From the NCBI RefSeq assembly GCF_030272615.1, contig NC_081410.1, positions 143,627,349 through 143,691,348 of the forward strand: DNA of 64,000 bases. Reading direction: 5' to 3'. A program made the translations under genes and the position numbers. This document shows, piece by piece, positions 25,269 through 37,027 of this stretch (positions are counted from its first letter, which is position 1; the number at the start of each line of letters is the position of its first letter). The stretch is from Cryptomeria japonica. Lineage: Eukaryota; Streptophyta; Pinopsida; Cupressales; Cupressaceae. The notes beneath the pieces were generated by a model. The model did no database searches and was not told the DNA's origin. It saw nothing but the letters and a program-made list of their open reading frames with translations.

Positions 25269-25534
25269 ATCAATAGTTTAACATTCAATCATCAAAGGTG
25301 TAATAGAATGGAATTGTAGGCAGATTAGCTACATTGTTGACAACAAATGTTCATGACAATTTTTTTCATAGAGGATATCGAACTTAGGTAATAAAGCTTA
25401 TGGGTAAACACTAGACAAAGGTACACTAGAGGTTAGTAGAAGAAGAAAATCCTAATGGACAAAAAGACACGAGAGATGACCGATGATAGAATGTTCACCA
25501 ATGAATAAATTAAAGCTAACATAAGGGAAGTATG
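25269..25534. other. Flank between solo LTR and element A
   Basis: No gene. The last five bases, gtatg (25530-25534), pair with atatg (55115-55119) on the far side of element A as a target-site duplication with one mismatch. Confidence 0.5.
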
Positions 25535-27591
25535 TGTGTAGGGGAAAAAGCGAGACTAGGTTAACATGCCCTAATCCTACCTTTGGACACACATTACAAA
25601 ATACGAAAGAGCCTAGAGGTATCACACAATTGGCTACTTCTTTTTGTGAAAGAGAGAGCCACGGGCTACCTATTAGGATTTCTATTCCTTTGTTGCAATC
25701 GAAAGATAAAATGATGCAAGTTCAAGTCCTAATCCCAAAATGCAAGTATGAACAAGATTGCAGAATTGAGATTAAACAATGAAAAACTATAAACACAAGG
25801 ACAAAACAAGAATGCAGATGCGTACCCAGAGTCAAAATCTGATTGAAAATGTTCAGGACGGGGGTGCGGGCGCCACTGTCTTGATTCTGTCCCAGAAACT
25901 ACTCCTGAAACTGTTGTTTTGCAAAAATGTGTAGGGGAAAAAGCGAGACTAGGTTATCATGCCCTAATCCTACCTTTGGACACACATTACAGAATACGAA
26001 AGAGCCTAGAGGTATCACACAATTGGCTACTTCTTTTTGTGAAAGAGAGAGCCACGGGCTACCTATTAGGATTTCTATTCCTTTGTTGCAATTGAAAGAT
26101 AAAATGATGCAAGTTTAAGTCCTAATCCCAAAATGCAAGTATGAACAAGATTGCAGAATTGAGATTAAACAATGAAAACCTATAAACACAAGGACAAAAC
26201 AAGAATACAGATGCCTACCCAGACTCAAAATCTGATTGAAAATGTTCAGGACGAGGGCGCGGGTGCCACTGTCCTGATTCTATCTCGGAAACTGCTCCTA
26301 AAACTGTTGTTTTGCAACCCGGAAAGCTGTCAAAAATATCAAAAATTGTTGTCTGTCAAGAGGACTAGGGCGCCCAGCACCTCTGTCCCAGGGACCAAGG
26401 CACCCAGCGCCCCTGTCCTGGTAGGACCAGGGCGCCCCACGCCCCTGTCCTGGTCTTTTGCTCTGCAACTTGGTGGGAAGGTCGGTCTCAGTCTGCTTCT
26501 CCCGGATCTGCAACCTGCGGCGTCGTCCGAGTCCCAAAACCTGCACTTATATCTGAAAGGGTATGGTGGGTGGCTATATAGGGTTTTGCCTTAGTCAAAC
26601 CCCCACTTTGGTGATTTCCACCTCCATGAATAGCCAAGTTGTATTGTAAAAAGTATTGTGTGTGCAGACCTTGTGTTTGTGCAAGATCCTAAAATGCAAG
26701 TAAGCAAACTAGAGCAACCTAGAAAGTAAACCCTAATTGCTTGTAAATGACAATGTAAATGCTCTAAATCAAAATGCAAAGTGATCTAAAGCATGAATAA
26801 GTGATATATTGAAGCTTATGCAAAGACATGAAAACAAAATGAAATCATACCCAATCCCAAGGGAGGGGTACAAGCCAATCTTCAGTCGGTAATCTCCTAT
26901 TGCTCTTCAATGTCTTCCAAGCCCTAAATGGATGAATGAAATTGATAAATGCTTGATAGATGGATGTTGAATGTTGTTGAAGTCTTCAAAGATCTGCTCT
27001 TTCGCTGCATATGAGGTTCCTGAAAACAAAATTTCGGATCCTTTCAAATGAAGAAAGAGAGCTCTTATGTATAAAACCCTAGGTCGTAATTTCATCTTTT
27101 GGCCGACCTAGAGATTGAATCTCCCGCCAATTTCTTGGGGTTAAGCTTTATTTTATGATTGGATTGTGCTCCTAAAATTTTGGGAAAAATGTCCTGGACC
27201 ATGTGCACTCCGGGCGCCATGGTCCCGAAAACTTTTCACCAAATTTTCATGGCCGTCGGATATGATGATTTTAGAGAGAATCCCGAAGTTACAGGTGATT
27301 TCGAGATGTTTTGACCCCCGAAACCAAGCCCCCAAGTTCAAAATATGACTTAATTAGGGTTTTTGATTGAATGATGTATTGGAGGAATAAAATGAAAAGG
27401 ACACACTTTAATGAAAGGGCCCAACTTTATGATGTGGAGGACGATGAAATAGGACCTTAGACCTAATTAATTTGATTAATTAAGTGCTAAAGGAGAAATG
27501 CAATGCAAAATGTAAAATGCACCAAGGCGGGTGCTAAACTAGGTATGAAATTGTACCACCCTAGCAAGTGCGTACAATTTACGACGCTACA
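25535..27591 (-). mobile_element. 3' LTR of element A (2,057 bp)
   Basis: A direct copy of 53058-55114; read on the minus strand it starts TGTAGCG and ends CTACACA. It contains an internal tandem duplication of about 393 bp (25535-25927 and from 25928) and GC-rich GGCGCC-containing motifs at 26365-26450 and 27200-27230. Short reading frames in it (a repeated peptide beginning MCRGKSETRL) are not regarded as genes. Confidence 0.9.
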
Positions 27592-27606
27592 TTTAGCCCC
27601 CACTTT
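27592..27606 (-). other. Polypurine tract of element A
   Basis: Read on the minus strand, AAAGTGGGGGCTAAA directly precedes the 3' LTR start TGTAGCG. This is the expected place and composition for the plus-strand primer and fixes the orientation of element A. Confidence 0.8.
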
Positions 27607-28172
27607 AGCGGTCAGATGAGTACTACGTGCATATGCAAGCTAAAGTACAGAAAAGTAAACATTATTTGAAAAAGGATATATCCATAAGTTGTCGGACGAA
27701 GCCCCCAGCGGTATCTGCAGTACACAGTTAGGAACCGCACCCTACAAAACACATGTTAGATCACAAAATCACCTAATTCTTACTAAGGAAAGTGATAAAA
27801 TTTGTGAGTAGCTAGATGCCACCCTTGTTTCGACTTGCTTATTAGGGAGGTGAAACAGGATAGCATGTTTACTTACGACAAATTGTGTAAGAGATTATTG
27901 ATGAGGGATGTTCACTAAAGAGGCTTCATCAGAGCACTTTTTCGAACATCTCGAGAGTAGGGGAATGAAAATACGATTCCTACGCAACAAACGGTTCGAA
28001 AATTGCATCTCCCAAACTCAAGTTATGATGAAATGAGTAATAGAGGAAAATTGGGGTTTTGAAAGTAAAGGTAAAGGAATGAAAGTATATACCTTGAAAG
28101 TGACATTTGCATTTGTCACTTTGTTGATTTCTGAGTATTGTTCATTGCAGCGGAGCCCACATAGCCATCATC

Positions 28173-30625
28173 ATGCTTTCACGACGACCAGAGCGTCCCA
28201 CGAGGATTGAGATCATGCGACAGGCCGTGATCGATGATGAGCCACTAGACGAGGTGAGTTGACTGAACGTTGACTTTCGATTTTCTGCATTTCTATTGAC
28301 TTTGACTTTCTGTGATCGTTTGCGGACCCTGGGTCCCACCCAGGGTGCCATGGTCCTTTCAGGGTGCCATGGTCCCTGTGGGGCGCCATGGTCCCTGACA
28401 GGGCGCCATGGTCCTCTTAGGGCACCATGGTCCCAATCAGGACTTAGCGAGGGATGTCAGGGTTAGCATACGATGTTTGACAATTTGCATGAATGATTTT
28501 GATGATTGATTACTGATTATACTTATGTTTTTGTGTTGCGGGGTCTCCCATACATGAGAGAGCACACCGTGAGGCAGATTCTTCACAGTCTGCGAGATCA
28601 GATTCCCCGGCTGACTCAGGCAGAGAGGGATACATTGTCGATCGTGGGTTTATGGTGTGCGATCCTCATGCCGGCCATTCGATTTCATCCTGCGATGTTG
28701 ATGGCACTGATGGAGCGATGGGATCCTGACACATGCACATTCCATCTCCCAGTAGGAGAGATGACGGTTACACTTGAGGATGTGTACCACATACTTCATC
28801 TTCCTATCAGAGGAGCTACTGTGACATACACGACCGATCGATCAACGGAGGACCATCAGAGGGAGCAGGCATACTGCATAGGGAGAGTCATGCCGGGCGA
28901 GACGAGAGGTCACATCATGGTCAGTTGGCTCTTACATCCTACAGGAGAGGTGCCCCTTGTGAGACGTCTTATGATTGCCATCATTGCACTAGTCGTCTGC
29001 CCTAATGGGCGAGGTACGCACATGCATGGGGGTCTCACATGGTGCATCAGAGCTATGGAGAGACATAAGAGAGTATATGCTTGGGGTCGGAGTATGCTTT
29101 CACATCTCTATCACGACCTTGAGGAGTATGTGTTTGGACAGGGTTGCAGCTTGATGACATGCACACTTATGCAGGTGTGGATATTTGAGCACTTCACATG
29201 CACCAGGCCTGTCAGCTATCAGATGAGTACGGCTAGCGAGCGACCTAGGGTGTTTGCCTATCCACTTACCAGCGAGTGGAGATTTGGGGATCTGCTATAT
29301 TGGAGAGTGATACTTGATAGATTGACAGCCGAGGTGACAGTATGGAGACCCTATCTGCGGATGCACAGATGGGATGGGATGGAGAGACAGTTAGCATGCT
29401 TACAGAGGAACCGCCTACTGCGGGGACGATATTCACATATCATAGTCCCATTCTACTTTGACCGAGTACGGAGGCAGTTTGGGCTAGAGCAGTGTGTTCT
29501 AGCCGATGTGCCCATCTATACTCGACACTCACGAGTCCTTCCCAGACCTAGAGCAGTAGCGAGACCGACGATAGATGACATCGAGACTACAGATATAGAG
29601 GGATCCGATCAGGATGTGGTCACTGATTACTCCACAGAGCCTAGAGCACAGCGCAAGTATCTCTCATGGTTTGTGAGATCATACCCAGGGCCTATCTTTC
29701 CACCAGATCACTCGACAGGCCATCCAGGCCCATGGAGACATGGAGACCGAGATGAGGATCAGGGATCCAGGTCAGAGGAGCCAGAGGAGGGAGGAGATCC
29801 TGATCCACCCCTAGGAGATCAGCCTAGTGTCGAGGAGGAGGAGGAGGGAGAGGAGGATGACACAAATAGAGATGAGGAGAACGAGGATGTAGGTCAGGAT
29901 GCGGACGAGGATGAGGATGATGAGGAGGAGGGGGATAGAGATGATGAGGAGAAGTCAAATGCAGCTCCCCACCATTCAGGAGATGATACCATAGCCTTGG
30001 ATCCTCCTCTTATTCCCCAAAAGGGGGAATATGAGGCGATACAGAGACCTATTTCTAGTACGGGCCAGCCTACACCCATCGTGCATAGATTATTTGAGCG
30101 TGGGGAGCCTAGTAGTTCCCAGTCACAGATACTACCATATCATGATCCCTACTGGCGTGAGGGAGATCCAGGTATAGTAGGTTTATATTGATTGATTAAT
30201 TTTTTGATGATATAGAATGATACTAATACAAAAATCTGTTCTACTGCTACAGCTAATGTGCAGGAGTGGCGTTCCTTGATTCAGCAAGCAGTGACAGACA
30301 TTTCCACGATGGCACAGATCCCTAGTTCCTCACAGATTGCTTATAGGCCTCAGGGGAACGTGGGTCGGCATGAGGACTTGTTTTCCCCATTTCAAGTACA
30401 GGTGGACATATGGAGGGAGAGAGAGAGAGAGTTCTATCAGAGAACCTTCAATGGGCACAGCGAGATCTAGCAGCAGCTCAAGCCGAGGTTACCTCCTATC
30501 GCACGATCCTTATGGATAGGGATCGTAGGAGTTCCTCTCGAAGTCACTCACGGTCTATATCGCGCTACACACCTATGGGTCCACTTTCAGGGCCAGATCA
30601 AGAGGGGACGTCTAGTCGTCACTAG
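28173..30625 (+). CDS. Antisense accessory gene of element A: plant mobile domain protein
   Basis: It runs opposite to gag-pol, between the 3' LTR and the integrase end. Exon 1 28173-28253 (27 codons) ends at a GTGAGT donor. Exon 2 from about 28542 to 30171 holds a PMD (aminotransferase-like plant mobile domain): 'LSIVGLWCAI', 'MALMERWDPDTCTFHLP', 'GEMTVTLEDVYHILHLPI', 'RYSHIIVPFYFDRVRRQFG'. It is followed by a strongly acidic Asp/Glu tract (about 29830-29955). A GTATAG donor at 30172 and an acceptor at 30252 lead, in phase, to exon 3 with a coiled-coil-like, then Ser/Arg-rich tail. Two defects are seen. The exon 2 acceptor reads GCGG where element B has GCAG. In exon 3 a (GA)n run near 30417-30430 shifts the frame, so the tail to 30625 is in another frame. 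GC content is clearly higher than around it. Host PMD proteins (MAIN/MAIL1) act in gene regulation and transposon silencing; the role here is unknown. Confidence 0.75.
28325..28440 (+). repeat. Five tandem copies of an AGGGYRCCATGGTCC repeat in the PMD-gene intron
   Basis: A unit of about 20 bp, core GGGCGCCATGGTCC, occurs five times with small changes (gtgcc, gtgcc, gcgcc, gcgcc, gcacc). The core joins two palindromes, GGCGCC and CCATGG. The same core is found in both LTRs of element A (about 27209-27222 and 54737-54749). It lies between exon 1 and exon 2 of the antisense gene. Confidence 0.8.
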
Positions 30626-30703
30626 CCCTAGGGATAGGAGATGATCTCATGATGTAGGATAGGTCACATTTTGGATGTATAGTGACCTATATTTGTATAC
30701 GAT

Positions 30704-30776
<73 letters not shown>
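30704..30776. repeat. (CA)n-(TA)n microsatellite
   Basis: A pure CA run of nearly 60 bp is followed by a short TA run. It lies in the convergent gap between the 3' ends of the PMD gene and of gag-pol of element A. Confidence 0.95.
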
Positions 30777-31285
30777 CATGCTTCGCTTTGTCTCAAATGT
30801 GTTATCTTTAATGCTTAAAACAATGTATATTTTGCTTTGATTAAAGCTAATACATTTGGTAGGTGTACATGTATGTTCAGGATTTAATTTCCATGTGATT
30901 GATTTCTCAATGCTCCATGATTAAATTGATACATGTGTGACTTAATTAAAATATTTAATCAAGTACTACATTGATGATAGGGAAGAAATATGCCTTAAGT
31001 CTAAGAATCATATAACTAATGTGACTTAAACACAACATGATACGATTCCACTTAACACATAAAGACATTGTGCAATATGCTAGCATAATGGAAATGTAAA
31101 TCTTTTACAATTTACATAAATGAATTCAAGACAAACTATAAAGTAAAGAAACACGCTTGTCAAGAACAAAGAAAAACACCATATCATTTAATTCTATTTG
31201 CTCTAACCAAGATATGCTAACATATTACCCAATTTTGAAGAACTGAAAAGAAGCTTAGATGAAATGAAAGACAAGGAATGAAGAA
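30777..31285. other. Convergent intergenic gap in element A
   Basis: No coding region seen. Both converging transcripts would have to end in or near this AT-rich stretch or overlap; I could not identify poly(A) signals with confidence. Confidence 0.5.
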
Positions 31286-33439
31286 TTAAGCATAATATCT
31301 ACGCAAGTGCATAGCATTGATAGGTTCTTTAAGAGGCGTACCGTCTACATCCACTATTTTGTAAGCACCTGATCCATAATCTTCAATAACGATATATGGT
31401 CCAAGCCAATTAGGACTAGATTTTCCCTTTTCTGCAGGTAAGGCATTCACATTGCGCTGATTCTCATAGAGGACTAAGTCACCTACCGAGAAGGAACGTT
31501 GAATAACCTTATCATTATAGCTTCGTTGTAGAGTTTTGTGATACGCTTGAATATGCTCAAGAGCATTTATACGCTGTTCATCAAGCATCTCAAGCTGTTG
31601 AAGTCATTGTTCTCTATAAGAGTCATCATCTACTATACCTTTGAGAGAAACCCTAAGTGATGGAATCTCTTACTCTAAAGGCATAATAGCGTCAGCACCA
31701 TAAACAAGATTATAAGGGGTAGTTCCTGTAGCAATTTGTACACTCATTCGGTAGGGCCAAAGAGCATAGATTAGCTTATTACTCCAATCCTTACCATGCT
31801 TATTCACGGTTTTGCGAAGAATTTGCTCAATTATCTTATTGGATGATTCGGCTTGACCATTTGATTGAGGATAGTATGGTGTAGAAAATCGATGTTTGAT
31901 ATGATACTTCTCGAGGAATTTCTTCACGTCCTTGTTCTTAAATGATGTCCCATTATCTGAGATTATAGTGGAAGGTATCCCGAATCGAGAAATGATGTTT
32001 TCTAGAAGAAATTGACAAATCACTTCAGCAGTAGCAGAGCGAAGGGGAATAGCTTCTACCCACTTCGTAAAGTAATCTGTTGCGGTTATAATGAAGGTGT
32101 GTCCTTGAGATGAAGGAGGAGAGATTTTACCAATGAGATCCAAACCCCATGCGGAGAAAGGCCAAGAAGCTACTTGAGAACAAAGTTCTTGGGCAGGAGC
32201 ATGAATCAGATTATTGTGTTGTTGACATTGATGACATTTCTTAACAAATGAAAAAGAATCCTTCTGCATAGTTTGCCAATAGTATCCCATACGAAGCAAT
32301 CTTTGGACCAAGGATTTGCCTCCAAAATGCCCCCCACAGGCCCCTGAATGTGCCTCTTCAAGAGCAACGGGGATTTCCGATTTGTTAAGACAGTGAAGGA
32401 GAAGACCGTTATAACCCCTTCGGTAAAGGACATTAGAAAGAATGATATATCTAGTAGACAGCTTACGGATTCTAGCCCTAGTGTTCCTATTGACAGAATC
32501 AGGAAAGGTACCATCGGTCAAATATCTTACGATATGCGAATACCATTCATCTGAGTCTATAAAGTCACAACATGTTACCAAACTAGAATCGTCTACAATA
32601 GCTGGAGAAATAAGGTTGTGAATAACAAATTTAAGATCAACCATAGGGTCCTCTAAAGATACAAGAGAAGCCACACATGCCATTGTGTCCGCATGTCGAT
32701 TATCTTTTCGAGGAACAAGTTCCATGGTATAAGAATCGAATTTTTGTAATAAAGAGATAGCAAGGTCTTTATATTGTGATAATTTGTCTTGTTTTGCTTG
32801 ATACAGTCCCGTTACTTGTCTTATAATCAATTGAGAATCTCCATAAATATGTATGTGCTTTATATTCAAAGCCAAGGCCGCTTTTATTCCTGCTATAAGG
32901 GCCTCATACTCAGCAATGTTATTGGTACACAGGAAATTCAGACGATAGGATAAGGGAATGGATTTCCTTGTAGGAGAAATCAGAACAACACCTGCCCCCG
33001 ATCCCGTATGACACTTAGAACCATCAAAGTATAACTCCCAAGTTTCATCTTTCTCTATAGAAAGAATGAAGTCATCGGGGAAAGACTCAAAATTAGGGAA
33101 GGAGAAAGGTGAAGGGGCCTCAACTAAGTTATCGGTCAATGCTTGCCCTTTAATTGCTCTTTGTGAAACAAATTTAAGGTCAAATTCAATTAACATCATA
33201 ACCCACTTAGCTAGGCGTCCTGATAAATCAGTTTTAGAGAAAAGATGCTTCAAAGGATCAAACTTTACCATGACGTGGACTTCTGAATTTAAAAGATAAT
33301 GTCTCAATTTCTGAGTCGCAAACACCAAGGCCAAGCATTGTCTTTCTATCGCAGAATATCGGGTCTCATAATCGAATAAGGTACGACTTATGTAATAAAC
33401 CGGACATTCCTTACCATCTTTATCATGTTGTGCCAACAA
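31286..33439 (-). pseudogene. RNase H, aRH and integrase of element A
   Basis: A long open frame (33439-31670) carries in order: the end of RT-linked RNase H ('QCLALVFATQKLRHYLL'), a second RNase H ('WELYFDGSKCHTGSGAGVVL', 'NNIAEYEALIAG', 'YGDSQLIIRQV'), the integrase zinc finger (H..H, 'CHQCQ') and the catalytic core ('LDLIGK', 'ISDNGTSFKN', 'QAESSNK'), so all three acidic residues are present. A TAA at about 31668-31670 and a TGA at about 31606 separate the C-terminal part (31588-31286, 'SPNWLGPYIVIEDYGSGAY'). The TGA fits a CGA codon with a C-to-T change. Confidence 0.85.
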
Positions 33440-34824
33440 TGCTGCGAGAGCATGAGAAGAAGCAGCTGTATATACAGAAGGAAGGGTTTAGAAGGTTCGG
33501 CAGGTTGAAGAATAGGAGGACTAGCCAAATACACTTTTAAATCTTCAAATGCTTCCTGACAATCTTCGTTCCATCGAAAAGTGATATTCTTTTTGAGAAG
33601 TTGAGTAAAAGGAAAGGTACGATCCGCAAGTTGAGATACGAACCTACGAATAGCTTGAATCTTTCCTTGTAAGCTTTTAAGTTGAGACACATTTCTAGGA
33701 GGTGGCATGTTGACAATAGCATCTATTTTCTTAGTGTCCACCTCAATCCCATGATGTGAAACTATGAATCCTAATAGTTTTCCACTATCCACACCAAAAA
33801 CACATTTTCGGGGATTCAAGCACATGTGATATTTACGAATTCTTTCAAAGATTTGACGAAGGATTTTAATATGATCTATGCGAAGAATGGATTTGGCTAA
33901 AATATCATTAACATAATCCTCTAAAATCTTATGCATATAATCATGAAAGATAAGGGTCATCACTTGTTGATAAGTTGCACCAGCATTTTTAAGTCCAAAA
34001 GGCATCATTATCCAACAAAACGTACCCCAAGGAGTGGTGAAAGCGGTTTTGAATTGATCTTGAGGGTTAATGAAAATTTGATTGTATCCTGAAAAACCAT
34101 CCATGAAGGATAACAAGGCATGTCCTGCCGTAGAATCAACTATCATGTCAATGTTTGGAAGAGGGAAATCATCTTTTAAAGAAGCCTTATTTAAATCTCG
34201 AAAATCGGTACACATTCTTATTTTATTATCTGGTTTAGCCACAGCGACAATATTTGAAATCCACGGGGAATAATCAATAGGGCGAATAAATCCAGCCTCC
34301 AATAATTTTTCAATCTCAGCCTTAACAAGCAGAGCCACCTTAGGATTCATTTTTTGAATCTTTTGTTTCAGGGGCTTAGCATCGGGAACTAAGACAATAT
34401 TATGAGTGACAATCTTAGGATCTATACCAGGCATGTCAGAGTATGTCCAAGCAAAGATCTCGAGGAATTCATGCAATAAATCCACATATTGTTTTTGTTC
34501 CTCTTCATCCAAACACTTTCCAATTTTAATAACTTTTTCTTCATTGCAAGGATCCATCTTAACATCAGTGGTGTCACTTATGAGAAGATTACTTTGTTGA
34601 GGAGTATCCTTTAACTGAGGGAATTCTTTCACAATCTCATCCTTATCAATCTCTTTTCCAAAATAGGCTTCAGTGTTCAAACAATAAGGGAGTCCCCTAT
34701 TATGATGATAACGAGGAAGAGTATCATATGCTCCTAAAAACTCAGCTAAAGCATCATCGGTAGGAAAGATATCCAAAGCACAGGCACACGAAGGATCCCC
34801 ATCAATATACTCGGGGTGTTGCAT
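33388..34824 (-). pseudogene. Reverse transcriptase of element A with YVND box
   Basis: RT landmarks are clear: 'FIRPIDYSPWISNIVAV', 'RMCTDFRDLNKASLKDDFPL', 'MDGFSGYNQI', 'MPFGLKNAGATYQQ'. The catalytic box reads YVNDILAKS; the family has YVDD, as element B does. The changed codon is AAT at 33909-33907, one G-to-A step from GAT. Loss of this Asp should abolish catalysis. The frame runs out at 33388 after a one-base deletion near 33470; the RNase H continues in the overlapping frame. Upstream a TAG (about 34888) divides it from the protease. Confidence 0.85.
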
Positions 34825-34887
34825 TGATAGAGATGTAGAAATAGAATTAACACTAATACATGGTCTCTTAGAAGCTTTAGTGCACTT

Positions 34888-35880
34888 CTAGGGATTATAA
34901 CCAAGCCCAAAGATCACATCATAAAGATTATTCTCTAGAGGAACCTTTATTCCTTGTTCGTGAGCACCACAGCCATTTCCACAATACCCATGCTTAGCTA
35001 GAATATGAAAACCACGACCATAACGATCAACCATTTCAGAAAGAGAAGGTGGTTTTTCATAAGACAAAGAATCAAACTCTTCAGAATTAGAGGTGTGAGG
35101 AGAAGAAGTTTGAGAAGCGGCCACGAAATTATTGCTCATAGGTTCAGGTAAGATTGACTGATTTTTAGCTTCTTCCTTCTTTTCAACTTTAAGCTCTCTA
35201 GAAGGAACCTTATATTCACCTACAAAGGTGGGATTAAAATCAAGAGATCCCCAATCGTCTTCTGCGAGAACCTTCTCAGGATCAAAATCCTTCTTATGTG
35301 TAGATTCAAGTCGAGAAGAATCTTCTTCAGGAGCTCCAGACTCATCCAAAGAATTTTGATCATCAGAGAGCGAGGATTCATCGATAGGTATCTTGTTTAA
35401 AGAGTCATCACTAGACGAGGACGGCTTAGAAGAACCCCCTTTGGAAGTAGATGTTTGTAAACAAGCTTGGAAATTAGTATCACCTATCAAGGTATATGTC
35501 TTATTGTTATAAATAAATTTAACTTGTCTATGCAATGTAGAGGGGACAACTTGCATACTGTGAATCCAAGGTCTCCCTAATAACAAGTTGTATGTTAAAT
35601 TTCCCGACATAACATGGATAGGAGTAGGCAAAGTAACAGGTCCCACTGTGAGGGGTAAGGTGATAATACCTAATGAAGTCTTAGCCACATTGTCAAAGCC
35701 TCGAATGGGACGAGAGTCAGGCTCAATGAGGGATGTATCCACATTCATTTTATCCAATAGATTAATGCTACACACATTAAGGCCAGAGCCATTATCTACT
35801 AGTGTTCGTCTTATAGCAGTGTCTTTCATGATAACCACAATCATCAAGGGATCATATTGATGTTGAATTTCACTAGTAGG
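34888..35880 (-). pseudogene. Protease and G-patch-like segment of element A
   Basis: The retropepsin core 'RRTLVDNGSGLNVC' and 'LLLGRPWIHSMQVVPS' define the protease. Further on, 'KHGYCGNGCGAHEQGIKVPL' is a Gly-rich segment resembling a G-patch (compare element B). The C-terminal part is Ser/Glu-rich. The N-terminal part is separated by the insertion of element B, whose LTR supplies an accidental ATG at 35889. Coding resumes beyond 51994, and the frame is continuous across the site once element B and one TSD copy are disregarded. The frame closes with a TAG at 34888-34890. Confidence 0.8.
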
Positions 35881-36661
35881 TGTAGACATTCAAAATTGTC
35901 ATGTCTAATTAAATAAATATTTTATTTATTTAATTATCTAAGCCTACTTCTTCTATTAATTAAATAAATTTTTATTTATTTAATTAATTCATTTATCCTC
36001 TTCTAGCCTTATTTCTCATTTAAATAAATACATTTATTTATTTAAATTATCCCTTTCCTAAATTAAATAAATATTTTATTTATTTAATTGTCTTATTCTT
36101 CTATTAATTAAATAAATCTTTATTTATTTAATTAATTCATTATCTTTTTCTACACATGACACATCATTCATCTCTTAATTCCTACACTACCTACCTCTTT
36201 CATTATTTTACTATTTCTTTTACCTACCCTCTAATCCTAGCCGACCTCTCTTTTTACACCTCTCAATCTTAACCCTCCATTTCTCATTGTGTCTTCTATT
36301 TAAGGAGATGCTTTCTTCATTGTCAAACCCTAATGACACATGCTAATGATCTTTCATGCAACTTGGCTACACTACAATTCCACTTACAACCACATTCCGT
36401 TTTTTGTTGAGCTCTTGTGCATATAAAAATCTGAGAGCAAATATATCAAGCAAGATCAATGGAGATAGGAAGAATGGAGATCAAAACCCTATTGGACATG
36501 TGATGGTATAATCTTTGTGATTTTGAGTTATTTTACATTGTTTTAGGTAATCTTCATATGTTATGGTGGATCTTTGTTCATTGTTAGGCTAGGGTTTAGT
36601 GGTTGGATTCATTTAGTCTTTCAATATTGTTGTTTATTGTTATCCATTTTCACCATATACA
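35881..36661 (+). mobile_element. 5' LTR of element B
   Basis: TGTAGAC...CATATACA, 781 bp. The first 260 bp hold five AT-rich perfect or near-perfect inverted repeats. The right LTR differs only at three sites (cacatcatt/cacgtcatt, ccgttttt/ccgttctt, attgtttta/attgtctta), all transitions. Confidence 0.95.
35905..36140. repeat. Five AT-rich hairpin palindromes in the U3 part of the LTR
   Basis: Successive units such as AATTAAATAAATA-ttt-TATTTATTTAATT (arms of 13 bp) and ATTAATTAAATAAAT-tttt-ATTTATTTAATTAAT (arms of 15 bp) lie at about 35908, 35956, 36019, 36061 and 36106, with short loops and about 40-60 bp spacing. All are variants of one unit. The right LTR repeats them at 51236-51465. Possible cruciform, matrix-attachment or regulatory sequence; function unknown. 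Confidence 0.85.
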
Positions 36662-36664
36662 TTT

Positions 36665-36682
36665 TGGCACGCCCGGTGGGAC
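36665..36682 (+). other. Primer-binding site of element B
   Basis: TGGCACGCCCGGTGGGAC begins three bases after the LTR end. Its TGG start and position fit a tRNA-primed site. It differs from those of elements A and C, so the three elements belong to different families. Confidence 0.8.
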
Positions 36683-36774
36683 TCTTGTCCCTTTGCATTT
36701 AACATTTTTGTTGCAGATTTCACATTTTTGAAGTTGCAGATCGGACAATTTTCGACGACATTTTAGGTTTTTCC

Positions 36775-37027
36775 GCGTCTGCGAGTGTTCGGATCGCGTT
36801 TTTGTGTTTCAGAAGCGTCTGCAATATCTTGAATCGCGTCTGTGTTTTTTGCCAGATTTTATTTTTGCAGGTTTCTGTAACCGCGTCTGTGAATTCAAAC
36901 CGCGTCTGTGATTAATCTTCTCGCGTCTGTGTTCGGGAATAGCGTCTGCGGTGTCCAAGCGCGTCTGTGCATAACATAACCGCGTCTGTGTCATACAGAC
37001 GCGTCTGTGTCTGGTATAGCAGCGTCT
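36775..37027 (+). repeat. CGCGTCTGTG repeat cluster 1 in the gag-pol leader of element B
   Basis: About eleven copies of GCGTCTG(T/C)G at irregular 15-40 bp spacing. The spacers are unrelated, so this is not a simple tandem satellite. Apparent ORFs on the other strand (repeated TQTRL peptide) are by-products. Confidence 0.9.

Noticed and set aside
25535-26118. Repeated short ORFs starting MCRGKSETRL, four times in the window
   Set aside because: They are copies of the tandemly duplicated LTR end of element A and start or stop without conservation; treated as non-coding.
28142-28351. Minus-strand frame over exon 1 of the element A PMD gene
   Set aside because: Overlaps the splice donor and repeat array; no homology seen.
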